Assembly: GCF_048820895.1 (NCBI RefSeq)
Contig: NZ_JBMERQ010000002.1
Span: 496,001-560,000 of the forward strand
DNA from: Cribrihabitans_A neustonicus
GTDB lineage: Bacteria > Pseudomonadota > Alphaproteobacteria > Rhodobacterales > Rhodobacteraceae
Direction of reading: 5' to 3'
Length of the DNA: 64,000 nucleotides
Part shown: piece by piece, positions 1-10,439 of the stretch
Layout of the letters: the number at the start of each line of letters is the position of its first letter
Position numbering within the stretch: position 1 is the stretch's first letter
The notes under the pieces: model-generated
What the model was told of the DNA's origin: nothing
Database searches by the model: none
Seen by the model: the letters and a program-made list of their open reading frames with translations, nothing else
Translations under genes and position numbers: made by a program

Positions 1-260
1 GGCCTCGGTGTAGGCATGGGTCGCGGCGGCGCTGACCCAATGGCTGGCGGGCAGGGGCGGGGCGAGGTCACTGGTGCGCAGGTAGCCGATATAGCCGTCC
101 TTGGCCGCCCGGATGCGGCGCCAGCGGCCGTCTTCCTCGAGGATCTCCACCCGCTCGCCGCAGAGCACCTGACGCGTGCGTGCGCCGCCCGGGGCGCCGT
201 GCAGGTCGGCCACGGGCAGGGCAACGCGGGCCTGGGCGCCGGCGGTCAGCTCCGCGCCGC

Positions 261-264
<4 letters not shown>
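1..264 (-). CDS. NlpC/P60-family cell-wall hydrolase, N-terminal part (runs off the window)
   Basis: Reading leftwards from a GTG at 264, the frame stays open to the window edge and gives 88 residues. The peptide has the bacterial SH3 pattern that precedes NlpC/P60 endopeptidase domains in Rhodobacterales (LPVADLH, then GERVEILEEDGRW and DGYIGYL, then a THAYTEA segment). The catalytic Cys-His domain lies outside the window, so the peptidase role is inferred from the family and from its usual position behind a leucyl aminopeptidase. The GTG overlaps the stop of the aminopeptidase gene (GTGA), so the two are probably co-translated. Confidence 0.7.
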
Positions 265-1646
<1,382 letters not shown>

Positions 1647-1730
1647 GAAAACTCCGGTAGCAAGGCGGTTCCGGCCGCCAGAGTAGCCGCCAGAGCGCGG
1701 CCCGCAAGTCCCGCCAGCCGGCCGGGCTGC

Positions 1731-2090
1731 TCAGACCGAAAGGTCCTGCTGGTCCCAGACAGCGGTCAGCGAGCGTTCACCGACCCGCATCAGCCGGAAC
1801 AGGGTCGCGGCGATGGCCGGGACATCATTGGCGTCCACTGCCACCATTACGTCGCGCGCGATCGCGGCCATGGCCGTCATCCCGATTTGGTCGGAGATCG
1901 CGATCAGCGAGCGCGCGCTCTTGCGCAGATTCGCCATGTCGTTCTGCCGCCAGAGCCGTTCGCAATGCGTCAGCCGCACTGCCATTTCCTCGATCGCACG
2001 GCAGACAACGTCTTCGGCGCCTGTTTCCCCCAGCTGGTCGTAGAGCTCGGCCAGCTTGCCAGGATCCAGGCGCACTTTTTCGGAGTGCAT
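1731..2090 (-). CDS. Small alpha-helical protein, possibly HPt-like, function unknown
   Basis: 119 residues if it starts at the ATG at 2090. A GTG at 2120 would add ten residues and neither start has a good ribosome binding site. The protein is predicted all-helical (KLAELYDQLGETGAEDVV, then a second helical half) and carries no signal peptide. The length and helix pattern recall histidine phosphotransfer domains, but I see no convincing HxxKG phosphorylation motif, so no function is assigned. It stands alone between the aminopeptidase and the carbonic anhydrase gene, which is divergent from it. Confidence 0.6.
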   Translation of the reverse strand: MHSEKVRLDPGKLAELYDQLGETGAEDVVCRAIEEMAVRLTHCERLWRQNDMANLRKSARSLIAISDQIGMTAMAAIARDVMVAVDANDVPAIAATLFRLMRVGERSLTAVWDQQDLSV

Positions 2091-2266
2091 TACTGTTAGT
2101 ATATTTGCCACCACGTTCACCCAAGTTCTTCATGCCCCCACGGCACGCCTGCTAATGTGAGCCCCACAAGTTTTCAAAAGGTTTCCGCGGCCCGGTTCAA
2201 ATTGCTCGAATTTGCAGTGAATGCAGGCTAATAGGGCTGAAATGCTCACGACCGGAGGAACAATAC

Positions 2267-2917
2267 GTGGAATATGCCAAACCTCTCCCAAACTATCTGG
2301 TGACCCGCTACCATGGCTGGAAAGCCACGTCTTACGAGGAAAACCAGGGCTGGTACCGCCGTCTCGCTAAGGAAGGCCAGCGCCCGCGCGCGATGGTGAT
2401 TTCCTGCTGCGACAGCCGGGTGCACGTGACTTCGATTTTCGGCGCCGACCAGGGCGAGTTTTTCATCCACCGCAACATCGCGAATCTGGTGCCGCCCTTC
2501 GCGCCGGATGGCGATCACCACGGCACCTCGGCGGCGGTGGAATATGCGGTGACCGCGCTGAAGGTGGCGCATCTGATCGTGCTCGGTCATTCGCAATGCG
2601 GCGGCGTTCAGGGCTGCATCGACATGTGCAAGGGCCAGGCGCCGCATCTGGAGGAGAAGACCAGCTTTGTCGGCCGCTGGATGGAGATCCTCAAGCCCAA
2701 GTTCGAACAGGTGGAGGCGATCGAGGACGCCGAAGCCCAGGCCCGCCAGTTCGAGCGCCAGGCGGTGGTCGCCTCGCTGGAAAACCTGATGACCTTCCCC
2801 TTCATAGCGGATGCGGTGAAGGCCGGATCGCTCAGCCTGCACGGCCTGTGGACCGACATCGGCGAGGGCGGGCTGGAGTGTTACGACCCCAAGACCGGCA
2901 AGTTCGCCGAGGTCTGA
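2267..2917 (+). CDS. Beta-class carbonic anhydrase
   Basis: 216 residues. Interconverts CO2 and bicarbonate using a zinc ion. The zinc and catalytic residues are visible: CCDSRV (Cys plus the Asp-Arg dyad) at about residues 46-51 and LGHSQCGGV (His, Cys ligands) at about 106-114. Start is the GTG at 2267, eight bases after a GGAGGA ribosome binding site. Length is normal for the prokaryotic family. Bicarbonate supply would serve carboxylases such as the PEP carboxylase at the far end of this window, but that link is only an inference. A short hairpin (CCGGCC-CCAA-GGCCGG, 2940-2955) separates it from the convergent DUF3095 gene. Confidence 0.93.
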   Translation: MEYAKPLPNYLVTRYHGWKATSYEENQGWYRRLAKEGQRPRAMVISCCDSRVHVTSIFGADQGEFFIHRNIANLVPPFAPDGDHHGTSAAVEYAVTALKVAHLIVLGHSQCGGVQGCIDMCKGQAPHLEEKTSFVGRWMEILKPKFEQVEAIEDAEAQARQFERQAVVASLENLMTFPFIADAVKAGSLSLHGLWTDIGEGGLECYDPKTGKFAEV

Positions 2918-2957
2918 TCCGAAAGCGGCGGCAAGCGGGCCGGCCCCAAGGCCGGGT

Positions 2958-4121
2958 CTACTTTGCAGTCTCGTGTACAGCGCAGGCGGCGGCCAGGTTG
3001 GCGGCCGCCTGCGTGTATCCGCCCGCGGCACCATCGACGAAATGCACGTGCCCGTCCTCCAGCACCGAAGGCACGATGCAGGTCACCAGCACCGACTCTT
3101 GCGCGTGCATCCCGTAGCGCACCAGCCCCCCCTCTGCCGCTTCGTTGAGCGCCTGGCGAATCTGCTCCTGCACTCCAGGCGTGCAGTCGAGCGTCATTTT
3201 CAGCCCGTCGTCGAACTTGCGGAAATCGCTGTTTCTGCTCAGAACCGACAGGTAATGCACCGGATCGAAACGGCCCGCGGGCTTCTTTCGTATGAGAATC
3301 AGGGCGGCGAAGGCGGTTTCGGCAAGCAGGAAAAGCTTGCGTAATAACAGCGGCAACTTGCTGTTCCAGCTGCGCGCCTCCGCATCCAGGCCCTCAGGTG
3401 GGAAACGCAGTCTCGGGCCGGACTCGGGCACCGGGTGGCCGTTGCGGTGCAGCGTGTCCGCAAGGGTGGTAAGACTGGCAGCGACGGTGGCAAAGGCCTC
3501 GGGCGTGGCCTTTGGACCGGGGCGCACCACGAGGGAGAGAATCAGCCCGTTCTGTGCCGGCGTGCTGCTCCAGCGGCAAGAGAGGCCGGTGAGATCCGGC
3601 GGCAGATAGTCAGGGTCCGGCGGCACCGCGAATGCGCCGGCCTTCATCTGCGCTTCGGCCCATGCCAGCCCTCCGCCCGAGAACATCGCGTAATCCGCAT
3701 GCTCGGAGACCGCGTGGCGCGCGACCCGCACATCCAGCCGCTCGGCCCGGATCCAGGCGACCGGCAGCATCGCCGCACGCAGGGTGACGCCGAATTCCTC
3801 CTCGGCCCAGACGCGCAGTCCGGCAAGCACCCGCTGCGCGGATGCCTGGTGCCGCTCCGCCACCGCAAAGGCAGCGCCGTCGCCGCCGAAGACATAGGGA
3901 AAGGCGGCGCCCTCCAGCGCATTGCGCATCGCCGCGATCACCGAGGCGCCGATCATGTTCACGGTCTTGTAGCGGCCCGCGGCGATCAGGGAAGTGGAAT
4001 CGACGATATCGGTGCAGCACAGATACCAGTCCCGCGGCAGCGGCGTGAAGGCTTCCGGCGCGGCGAGGTCGCGAAAGCTGCGCAGCTTGGGGAGGCCGTC
4101 GTAGAAATCATCCGTGCTCAT
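2958..4121 (-). CDS. DUF3095 family protein (possible nucleotide-cyclase-like)
   Basis: 387 residues from the ATG at 4121 (MSTDDFYDG). The open frame extends further upstream into the MFS gene region, but that extension has no family character. The body matches DUF3095: an N-terminal WYLCCTDIVDST segment resembling the metal-binding strand of class III cyclases (Asp in TDIVDS), then FGGDGAAFAV. DUF3095 is described as adenylate-cyclase-like, but the activity of this protein cannot be read from sequence. It is divergent from the MFS gene at 4291 and convergent with carbonic anhydrase. Confidence 0.85.
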   Translation of the reverse strand: MSTDDFYDGLPKLRSFRDLAAPEAFTPLPRDWYLCCTDIVDSTSLIAAGRYKTVNMIGASVIAAMRNALEGAAFPYVFGGDGAAFAVAERHQASAQRVLAGLRVWAEEEFGVTLRAAMLPVAWIRAERLDVRVARHAVSEHADYAMFSGGGLAWAEAQMKAGAFAVPPDPDYLPPDLTGLSCRWSSTPAQNGLILSLVVRPGPKATPEAFATVAASLTTLADTLHRNGHPVPESGPRLRFPPEGLDAEARSWNSKLPLLLRKLFLLAETAFAALILIRKKPAGRFDPVHYLSVLSRNSDFRKFDDGLKMTLDCTPGVQEQIRQALNEAAEGGLVRYGMHAQESVLVTCIVPSVLEDGHVHFVDGAAGGYTQAAANLAAACAVHETAK

Positions 4122-4290
4122 GCTGTCTCGCGCCTTGACTGGATCATGCCTGCATCCAGTCCGCACCCGGTTGCCTGCGCCGTTCACGTTAAACAAATTG
4201 TACCGCCGGGCCAAACATGCAACCTGTGCGCCAAGACCGCGGAGGCGGCCGCCAGGCGCGGCCCGGAGGCGTGGCAAAAGAGGGGGCGGT

Positions 4291-5466
4291 ATGCAGGCCG
4301 GATTGATCGTTTTATGCCTGGCGTATGTGCTGAGCCAGTTCTTCCGCGCCTTTCTGGCGGTGCTGACCGCGGCGCTTGGCCGCGACATCGGTGCCGCGCC
4401 CGATGACCTCGCGTTTGCGTCGGGCATGTGGTTTTTATCCTTTGCGGCGATGCAGCTGCCGGTGGGCTGGGCACTGGACCATGCCGGACCGCGGCGCACG
4501 GCCGGGGTGCTTTTGCTCCTGGGCGGCGGCGGCGGGGCTGCTCTGTTTGCCGCTGCCACGGCGCCGCTGCATGTGAGCATAGCGATGTTCCTGATCGGCA
4601 TCGGCTGCTCTCCGGTGCTGATGGCCTCCTACTATATCTTCGCCCGCCAGTACCCGCCCGCGCGTTTCGCCACATTGGCGGCGCTGATGCTGGGAGTGGG
4701 CTCGGCCGGCAATCTCGTGGCCTCCTATCCGACGGCGCTGGCGGTGGAGCTGTTCGGCTGGCGCGGCACACTGGCGGGGCTGGCGGTGGTGTCTGCCGCG
4801 GTGGCGGCGGGGATCTTTCTCACCGTCTCCGACCCCGCAAAACCGGACGGGGAGCACAAGGGTTCGGTCCTGGATCTGCTCCGCATGCCGGTTTTATGGA
4901 CCATCTTTCCGCTGATGCTGGTCGCCTACGCGCCCTCGGGCGCACTGAGGGGGCTGTGGATCGGCCCGTATCTCGGCGATCTCTACGGGCTCAGCACGCA
5001 GGGGGTGGGCCTTGCGACGCTGGCGATGGGCATGGCGATGATCGCGGGCACCTTTGCCTACGGGCCGCTGGACCGGGTGCTGGGCACGCGCAAATGGGTG
5101 ATTTTTACCGGCAATGCGCTGGCCTGCCTGGCGCTGGCGGGACTGATCATGGCGGCGGGCGCGCCGGTCTGGGTGCCGGTGGCGCTGATGGCGGCGGTGG
5201 GCTTCTTCGGCGCCTCCTTCCCGGTGATCATCGCCCACGGCCGCGCCTTCGTGCCGCCGCACCTGGCGGGACGGGGGGTGACGCTGCTGAATTTCTTTGG
5301 CATCGGCGGGGTGGGGATCATGCAGTTCGCCACCGGCCGCCTGCATGCGGGCCTCGCCGGCGGACCGGCCTCCGCCTTGCCCTACACCGCCATATTCGCC
5401 TTCTTCCTTGCCGCTTTGGCGCTGGGCTGCGGCCTCTATCTTTTCAGCCGCGACAGCATGGACTGA
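4291..5466 (+). CDS. Major facilitator superfamily transporter
   Basis: 391 residues from the ATG at 4291, preceded by a purine-rich AGAGGGGG. About 12 hydrophobic segments are seen. A charged loop follows the second segment (LDHAGPRRT), the usual MFS A-motif position, and a longer polar loop at mid-protein (KPDGEHKGS) separates the two six-helix halves. The substrate cannot be predicted. It is a single gene; the next gene, asd, has its own leader. Confidence 0.9.
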   Translation: MQAGLIVLCLAYVLSQFFRAFLAVLTAALGRDIGAAPDDLAFASGMWFLSFAAMQLPVGWALDHAGPRRTAGVLLLLGGGGGAALFAAATAPLHVSIAMFLIGIGCSPVLMASYYIFARQYPPARFATLAALMLGVGSAGNLVASYPTALAVELFGWRGTLAGLAVVSAAVAAGIFLTVSDPAKPDGEHKGSVLDLLRMPVLWTIFPLMLVAYAPSGALRGLWIGPYLGDLYGLSTQGVGLATLAMGMAMIAGTFAYGPLDRVLGTRKWVIFTGNALACLALAGLIMAAGAPVWVPVALMAAVGFFGASFPVIIAHGRAFVPPHLAGRGVTLLNFFGIGGVGIMQFATGRLHAGLAGGPASALPYTAIFAFFLAALALGCGLYLFSRDSMD

Positions 5467-5546
5467 GCCGGCCCCTTTAATCTTTGCCGCGAAACCTTTA
5501 TGACACCGGCGCCGGTCATGAGACCGGGCAAGATTGGAGAAACAAT

Positions 5547-6569
5547 ATGGGTTATCGCGTCGTTGTCGCCGGCGCCACGGGGAACGTGGGCCGCGAAATG
5601 CTGAACATCCTGGCAGAGCGCCAGTTCCCGGTGGATGAGGTTGCCGTTCTGGCATCCCGCCGTTCGCTGGGCACCGAAGTCACTTTCGGCGACAAGACTC
5701 TCAAAACCCAGGATCTCGACACTTTCGATTTCAGCGGATGGGACATGGCGCTGTTTGCAATCGGCTCGGACGCGACCAAGAAATACGCGCCCAAGGCGGC
5801 GGCGGCCGGCTGTGTGGTGATCGACAACTCCTCGCTCTACCGCTACGACCCGGACATCCCGCTGATCGTGCCGGAAGTGAACCCCGAGGCGGTGCACGGC
5901 TATGCCAAGAAGAATATCATCGCCAACCCCAACTGCTCCACCGCACAGATGGTGGTGGCGCTGAAGCCATTGCACGACCGCGCCCGCATTAAGCGCGTAG
6001 TGGTCTCGACCTACCAGTCGGTCTCCGGCTCCGGCAAGGACGCCATCGATGAGCTGTGGGACCAGACCAAGGCGCACTACAACCCGACCGACGACTACCA
6101 GCGCAAGGTCTACCCCAAGGACATCGCCTTTAACGTGATTCCGCACATTGACGTCTTCCTGGATGACGGCTCCACCAAGGAAGAGTGGAAGATGGTGGCG
6201 GAAACCAAGAAGATCGTGGACCCCGCGATCAAGCTCACCGCGACCTGCGTGCGGGTGCCGGTGTTTGTCGGCCACTCCGAGGCGATCAACATCGAGTTCG
6301 AGGACTTCCTCGACGAGGATGAGGCCCGCGACATCCTGCGCGAGGCCCCGGGCATCATGGTGATCGACAAGCGCGAGGACGGCGGCTACGTGACGCCGAA
6401 GGAATGCGTCGGCGATTTCGCCACTTTCATCAGCCGCATCCGCCAGGATTCAACGCTGGAGAACGGGCTGAACCTGTGGTGCGTCAGCGACAACCTGCGC
6501 AAGGGCGCGGCGCTTAACGCGGTGCAGATCGCCGAGCTTCTGGGGCGTGAGGTCCTGAAGAAGGGCTGA
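5547..6569 (+). CDS. asd: Aspartate-semialdehyde dehydrogenase
   Basis: 340 residues from the ATG at 5547, preceded by GGAGA. Catalyses NADPH-dependent reduction of aspartyl phosphate to aspartate semialdehyde in the lysine, methionine, threonine and diaminopimelate pathway. The nucleotide-binding GATGNVG is at residues 8-14, and the active-site cysteine lies in NPNCSTAQ (about residue 132). The length is that of the USG-1/asd family. The open frame extends upstream to 5484, but only the 5547 start gives the canonical N-terminus. A hairpin terminator follows at once. Confidence 0.95.
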   Translation: MGYRVVVAGATGNVGREMLNILAERQFPVDEVAVLASRRSLGTEVTFGDKTLKTQDLDTFDFSGWDMALFAIGSDATKKYAPKAAAAGCVVIDNSSLYRYDPDIPLIVPEVNPEAVHGYAKKNIIANPNCSTAQMVVALKPLHDRARIKRVVVSTYQSVSGSGKDAIDELWDQTKAHYNPTDDYQRKVYPKDIAFNVIPHIDVFLDDGSTKEEWKMVAETKKIVDPAIKLTATCVRVPVFVGHSEAINIEFEDFLDEDEARDILREAPGIMVIDKREDGGYVTPKECVGDFATFISRIRQDSTLENGLNLWCVSDNLRKGAALNAVQIAELLGREVLKKG

Positions 6570-6589
6570 GCAACAATCGCCTTTCGGAT

Positions 6590-6623
6590 AGGGGGCTGCT
6601 TCGGAAGAGGCGGCCCCCTTTCC
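6590..6623 (+). terminator. Probable rho-independent terminator of asd
   Basis: AGGGGGC (6590-6596) pairs with GCCCCCT (6613-6619) across a 16-base loop that can pair further. A pyrimidine-rich TTTCCTTT follows. It lies 20 bases after the asd stop. Confidence 0.65.
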
Positions 6624-6695
6624 TTTGCACGGCTGCCGCGCAGCTCCGGACCGGGGTACCTTGAAGAGGAGATAAGCCAGACAGGAGATAACAGC

Positions 6696-7031
6696 ATGTT
6701 CGCCTTGCAAGACTTCGAGACGGCCACCCCGGTACAGCGCGACGACCTGCAGCAGTCCGGCTGGGCCACGGCCCGCGCCAGCGGCCGGATGGACAGCGAA
6801 ATGGAGATGCAGCTGCGCTTGATCCTGCAGAGTGATTTTGCTGCCGCTGAGGATTGGTTCACCCTTTGCCGCAGCCTGCGCCGCAAGGGATTCTACCTCA
6901 AGCGCCACGGCGGCGGCCAGTTGCGGCTGCATGACGCCCGCAGCCACGTGGAGATCTGCCCCTGCCGCGCGCTCGGCCACCCGACCGCAGAGCTGGAGGC
7001 GCGCTTCGGCCCGGCGGCCCCGCGGCAGTGA
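6696..7031 (+). CDS. Conserved hypothetical protein
   Basis: 111 residues with a clear AGGAGA ribosome binding site before the ATG. The middle reads as a helix-rich domain (AAEDWFTLCRSLRRKGFYLKR) followed by two short strands ending in HVEICPC. There is no signal peptide or membrane segment. I do not recognise the family. The spacing and codon use look like those of a real gene, and it stands between asd and the convergent ABC transporter block. Confidence 0.65.
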   Translation: MFALQDFETATPVQRDDLQQSGWATARASGRMDSEMEMQLRLILQSDFAAAEDWFTLCRSLRRKGFYLKRHGGGQLRLHDARSHVEICPCRALGHPTAELEARFGPAAPRQ

Positions 7032-7227
7032 CCGGCGGGCATCGGGCGCTGGTTTACCGTTCCTTGCCAAGCAGGGAAACGGCCGCCTGCCTGCCCTAGC
7101 GGCACCATATCGAACCTGCAGCGGCGCCCTCCCGCCCGTCGCCGGCGATCAGGGGTCGCCGCAGGCCAAGGCCGCCAGGGGCGCCGGCGGGCGCTGGATC
7201 GGTCCCTTTTCCTATTACTCCCGCCGG

Positions 7228-8295
7228 TCAGCGCCGGCGCAGCCGCCCCACTACGCCGGCCGGGAAGAAATAGACGCTGAGGATGAACAGCACCCCCAGC
7301 CACAACAGCCAGCGGTCCGCGTTCAGCATTTCCGGCAGCAGCGGCAGCCCTTCGGTGATCCCGGCCGCGCGGCCCATCAGCGCCTGCAGGTAGTTCTGCG
7401 CCAGCACGAGCAGCGCTGCCCCGATTACCGCCCCGTACATCGTGCCCATGCCGCCGATCACCACCATCAGGAGGATGTCGATCATGATCCCCAGCGACAG
7501 CACCGTGTCCGGCCCCACGTAGCGCAGCCAGACCGCGTAAAGCGCCCCCGCAAGCGCCGCAGCAGCCGCGGAAAGGCAGGTCACCGCCACCCGGTAATAG
7601 ACCACCCGGTAGCCGATCGCCTCGGCCCGGAAGTCATTCTCGCGGATCGCTTGCAGCACCCGGCCGAAGGGTGAGTTCACCACCCGCAAAAGCCCGAGAA
7701 ACAGGAGCAGTGCGCCTAAGAAGACGAGGTAATAGGCGAGCAGCTTGCCGTTGAGCTTCACGCCCAGGATCTCACCCCCGAAGGTCTCCTTGCCAAAGCG
7801 GAAGGCGGGCCCGAGCTCGCGCGGGGTGCGGAAGGTGAGCCCGTCCTCGCCGCCGGTCAGATGCGACAACTGGCTCACCAGCACCGCAAACGCGGAGGCG
7901 ACGGCGAGGGTAATCATGGCAAAAAAGATCGCCCTGACCCGCAGCGAAAACAGCCCGATCACAAGCGCCAGCGCCGCTGCCGCAAGCGCGCCGCCCGCCG
8001 CCCCCAGCGCCAGCGCGCCGAAGCCGCGTCCCATGTGCAGCGACGCCAGCGCCACGCCGTACGCACCGATGCCGAAGAACATCGTATGGGCAAAGCTCAC
8101 GATACCCGCATAGCCGAGCATCAGGTCGAAACTCGCCGCCAGAACCAGAAACACGCAGATCCGCGCCGCGGTATCCACCGTGCGCACGCCGGGAAACAGG
8201 AAGGGTGCCAGCGCCAGGCAGATCAGAACCGCGGCAAGCAGCAGCGCCAGCGGCAGCGAACGGGGCGTGTCGCCCGACAGAAGCGTGCGTATCAT
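7228..8295 (-). CDS. Branched-chain amino acid-type ABC transporter permease (LivM family)
   Basis: 355 residues, about 9-10 membrane segments, with the LivM-family core LGYAGIVSFAHTMFFGIGAY at about residues 60-79 and the cytoplasmic coupling motif RAIRENDFRAEAIGY-like at about 235-250 (here QAIRENDFRAEAIG). One of two integral-membrane subunits of a hydrophobic amino acid (HAAT) importer. Its ATG overlaps the LivH stop (ATGA at 8292-8295), so the pair is translationally coupled. The substrate is unknown; aldolase and decarboxylase neighbours suggest an aromatic or organic acid. Confidence 0.9.
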   Translation of the reverse strand: MIRTLLSGDTPRSLPLALLLAAVLICLALAPFLFPGVRTVDTAARICVFLVLAASFDLMLGYAGIVSFAHTMFFGIGAYGVALASLHMGRGFGALALGAAGGALAAAALALVIGLFSLRVRAIFFAMITLAVASAFAVLVSQLSHLTGGEDGLTFRTPRELGPAFRFGKETFGGEILGVKLNGKLLAYYLVFLGALLLFLGLLRVVNSPFGRVLQAIRENDFRAEAIGYRVVYYRVAVTCLSAAAAALAGALYAVWLRYVGPDTVLSLGIMIDILLMVVIGGMGTMYGAVIGAALLVLAQNYLQALMGRAAGITEGLPLLPEMLNADRWLLWLGVLFILSVYFFPAGVVGRLRRR

Positions 8296-9323
8296 TTTGC
8301 CTTCACCACCGGAATCATGCCCATCGGGCGCCACATCAGCACCGCCGCCATCAGGGCGATGTTGGAGACCAGCGCCGCTTTGGGCTCCAGGAAGGCGACG
8401 TAGTTCTGCAAAAGCCCGACCAGCAGCGCGCCGATAAAACAGCCCTCGACCGAGCCGAGCCCGCCGATGATCACTACGATGAAGATCAGGATCATCGCCT
8501 CGTTGCCCATATGCGCGGTGATGACCTCCTGGTAGAGCGCCCACATCACTCCGCCAAGCCCCGCGAGCGCCGAGCCTGCGATGAACACCCCGGCAAAGAC
8601 CAGCCGCAAGCGGTAGCCAAGCGCCATCACCATCTCCGGGTTCTCGACTCCTGCGCGCACGATCAATCCCACCCGCGTGCGCCGCAGCACCCAGCGCATT
8701 GCGAGGAACACCAGCAGGCCCACACCAACCGCCACCAGCCGGTATTTCTCGATCGCGGCCCCCGCGAAAGTGAGCGCGCCCTTCAGCGCCTCGGGGCGGG
8801 TGAAATAGATCTCCTCCGGCCCCCAGAACACGATGATCAGCTGCTCCGCCACGATCAGCCCGCCCATGGTGACGAGGATCTGGCTCAGATGGCTTCCGTA
8901 GACCGGCTCGACGATGATCTTCTCGAAGCCCCATCCCAAAAGGCCGGTCGCCGCCATCGCTGCCAGAACCGCAGCAAGTACGGCAGCGAGGTTCAGCATC
9001 AGCGAAGGCGCGCCGGTCCAGTGGCCGAGCGTCAAGAGCACCGAGACCCCAACAAAGGCGCCCGCCGAGACAAAGGCGCCGTGGCCGAAGTTGATCACGT
9101 CCATCAGGCCGAAAACCAGCGTGAGGCCGGAGGCCATCAGAAAAATCATCATCCCCATGGCGAGCCCCGAGACGGTGAGCGTCAGCCAGCTTGCCGGGTT
9201 TTGAATCGCGGCAAAGCCCGCCGCCGCCAGCAAGGGCACCAGCAAGAGCGGCAGATGCGGCGCGATACGGTCCCGGACCGGGACCCGCGCCATCACCGGC
9301 GCATGTTCAGGCGCAGCGGTCAT
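8292..9323 (-). CDS. Branched-chain amino acid-type ABC transporter permease (LivH family)
   Basis: 343 residues from the ATG at 9323, with GGGAG about seven bases upstream on its strand. The frame stays open to 9374, but those extra codons lie in the dispersed repeat at 9341-9372, so the longer start is rejected. The LivH signature DVINFGHGAFVSAGAF occurs at about residues 76-91, and the coupling loop VRAGVENPEMVMALGY at about residue 215. It forms the channel with the LivM subunit. It is separated from the LivF gene upstream by 369 bases with no convincing gene. Confidence 0.9.
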   Translation of the reverse strand: MTAAPEHAPVMARVPVRDRIAPHLPLLLVPLLAAAGFAAIQNPASWLTLTVSGLAMGMMIFLMASGLTLVFGLMDVINFGHGAFVSAGAFVGVSVLLTLGHWTGAPSLMLNLAAVLAAVLAAMAATGLLGWGFEKIIVEPVYGSHLSQILVTMGGLIVAEQLIIVFWGPEEIYFTRPEALKGALTFAGAAIEKYRLVAVGVGLLVFLAMRWVLRRTRVGLIVRAGVENPEMVMALGYRLRLVFAGVFIAGSALAGLGGVMWALYQEVITAHMGNEAMILIFIVVIIGGLGSVEGCFIGALLVGLLQNYVAFLEPKAALVSNIALMAAVLMWRPMGMIPVVKAK

Positions 9324-9692
9324 GCGCGCACTCCCTTGTTCTTCTGGCCAAAAAAATATCCCTGCCGGAGGCATTAAGCCTCAAGGAGCACCGGTACGAC
9401 GTGCGGCTGCGGTTCGTCTTGAGCAAGTTAGGTCCCGCGCCAAACACACCCCGCGCGGAACAAGGCCGCAGGCCGCCGCGCATCGCCGGCGCGCCCCCAC
9501 GCGGCGGCGATTTGGCTGCCGCTTGGCGGTCCCTGAAAAAGGCGTAGGGACTTGGCCGGCATAAACTGCCAGCCACAACCGTCCGGATCGCCACCACGCG
9601 CGCCGGCAATGCGCGGCTAACCGCTCCTGTCTCACCCGCCGCAAGCAGCCACCGCGATTGATCGAAATCTCCAAGCTGTGCCCGTCCATCCC
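9324..9692. other. 369-base gap inside the transporter block
   Basis: Between the LivF stop and the LivH start, where HAAT operons are normally tightly packed. It contains one copy of the dispersed GATATTT element (9341-9372). A minus-strand frame (9696 to 9307) bridges the gap with small overlaps at both ends, but its composition is Arg/Ala/Pro-rich and repeat-derived at the C-terminus, so I do not call it a gene. I see no RNA gene or strong promoter. Confidence 0.5.
9341..9372 (-). repeat. Dispersed intergenic GATATTT element, copy 1
   Basis: On the minus strand this reads GCCTCCGGCAGGGATATTTT followed by TTTGGCCAGAAG. It shares the CCTCCGGC-GGGATATTT core and the purine-rich tail with copies near 14.97, 21.13, 43.34 and 47.28 kb. 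Confidence 0.75.
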
Positions 9693-10439
9693 TCATGCCT
9701 GCGCCTCCAGGCTCAGCCCCATCAGCCGCGCCTGCAGTGCCTCGTCCCCCGCAAGCTCGGCCATTGCACCGTTCCAGATCACCCGCCCGCCGTCCATCAC
9801 CGCGGCAGTGTCGCCGAGCGCCCGGGCGACGGCGTAGTTCTGTTCCACCAGCAGGATTGACGCGCCTTGGCGTTTCAAGTCCTGCAGCGCCCTGGCCATG
9901 GTGGCGACGATCGCGGGGGCCAGCCCCTTGGTGGGTTCGTCGATCAGATAGAGCTTGCGCTCCTCGGCCATGGCGCGGGCGATCGACAGCATCTGCTTCT
10001 GCCCGCCCGAAAGCGTGCCGGCCTCGGAGTTCCAGAAGGTCTCGAGCGGCGGGAAGGCGGTGAAGATCCAGTCGAGCCGGGCCGGGTCCAGCGGACCGGA
10101 GAGAGCGGCAAGCCGCATGTTTTCTGCCACCGTCAGACCCGCGAAAATGCCCATATCCTCCGGGACATAGCCGATGCCCATGCGGGCGATGTCAGGAGTG
10201 GGCAGGCGGGTGATGTCGCAGCCCTCGAACAGGATGCGCCCCGCCCGCGCGCGCCAGTGGCCGATCACGCTGCGCAGGGTGGTTGTCTTGCCCACCCCGT
10301 TTCGGCCCAAGAGCATGGTGACTGCGCCGCGCGGCACCGCCAGCTCGACGCCCTGCAGGATGTGGTATTGCGCAATGTCGGTGCAGACACTTTCGAGCCG
10401 CAGCACCGGGCCGCCGCCGTCTGCTGCCGGATCAGCCAT
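9693..10439 (-). CDS. HAAT-family ABC transporter ATP-binding protein (LivF type)
   Basis: 248 residues. Walker A GRNGVGKTT at about residues 45-53, ABC signature LSGGQKQMLSIARAM at about 142-156, and Walker B LYLIDEPTKGLAP just after it. LivF-type ATPases pair with LivG to energise the importer. The start ATG lies inside the end of the LivG gene (8-base overlap). The unusual 369-base gap follows it. Confidence 0.9.
   Translation of the reverse strand: MADPAADGGGPVLRLESVCTDIAQYHILQGVELAVPRGAVTMLLGRNGVGKTTTLRSVIGHWRARAGRILFEGCDITRLPTPDIARMGIGYVPEDMGIFAGLTVAENMRLAALSGPLDPARLDWIFTAFPPLETFWNSEAGTLSGGQKQMLSIARAMAEERKLYLIDEPTKGLAPAIVATMARALQDLKRQGASILLVEQNYAVARALGDTAAVMDGGRVIWNGAMAELAGDEALQARLMGLSLEAQA

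Noticed and set aside
4122..4601. N-terminal extension of the DUF3095 frame
   Set aside because: It runs antisense through the start of the MFS gene; the family N-terminus begins at 4121.
9307..9696. 129-codon minus-strand frame bridging livF and livH, with ATGA overlap
   Set aside because: Low-complexity Arg/Pro/Ala peptide, C-terminus encoded by a dispersed repeat, no recognisable domain. Kept only as a gap description.
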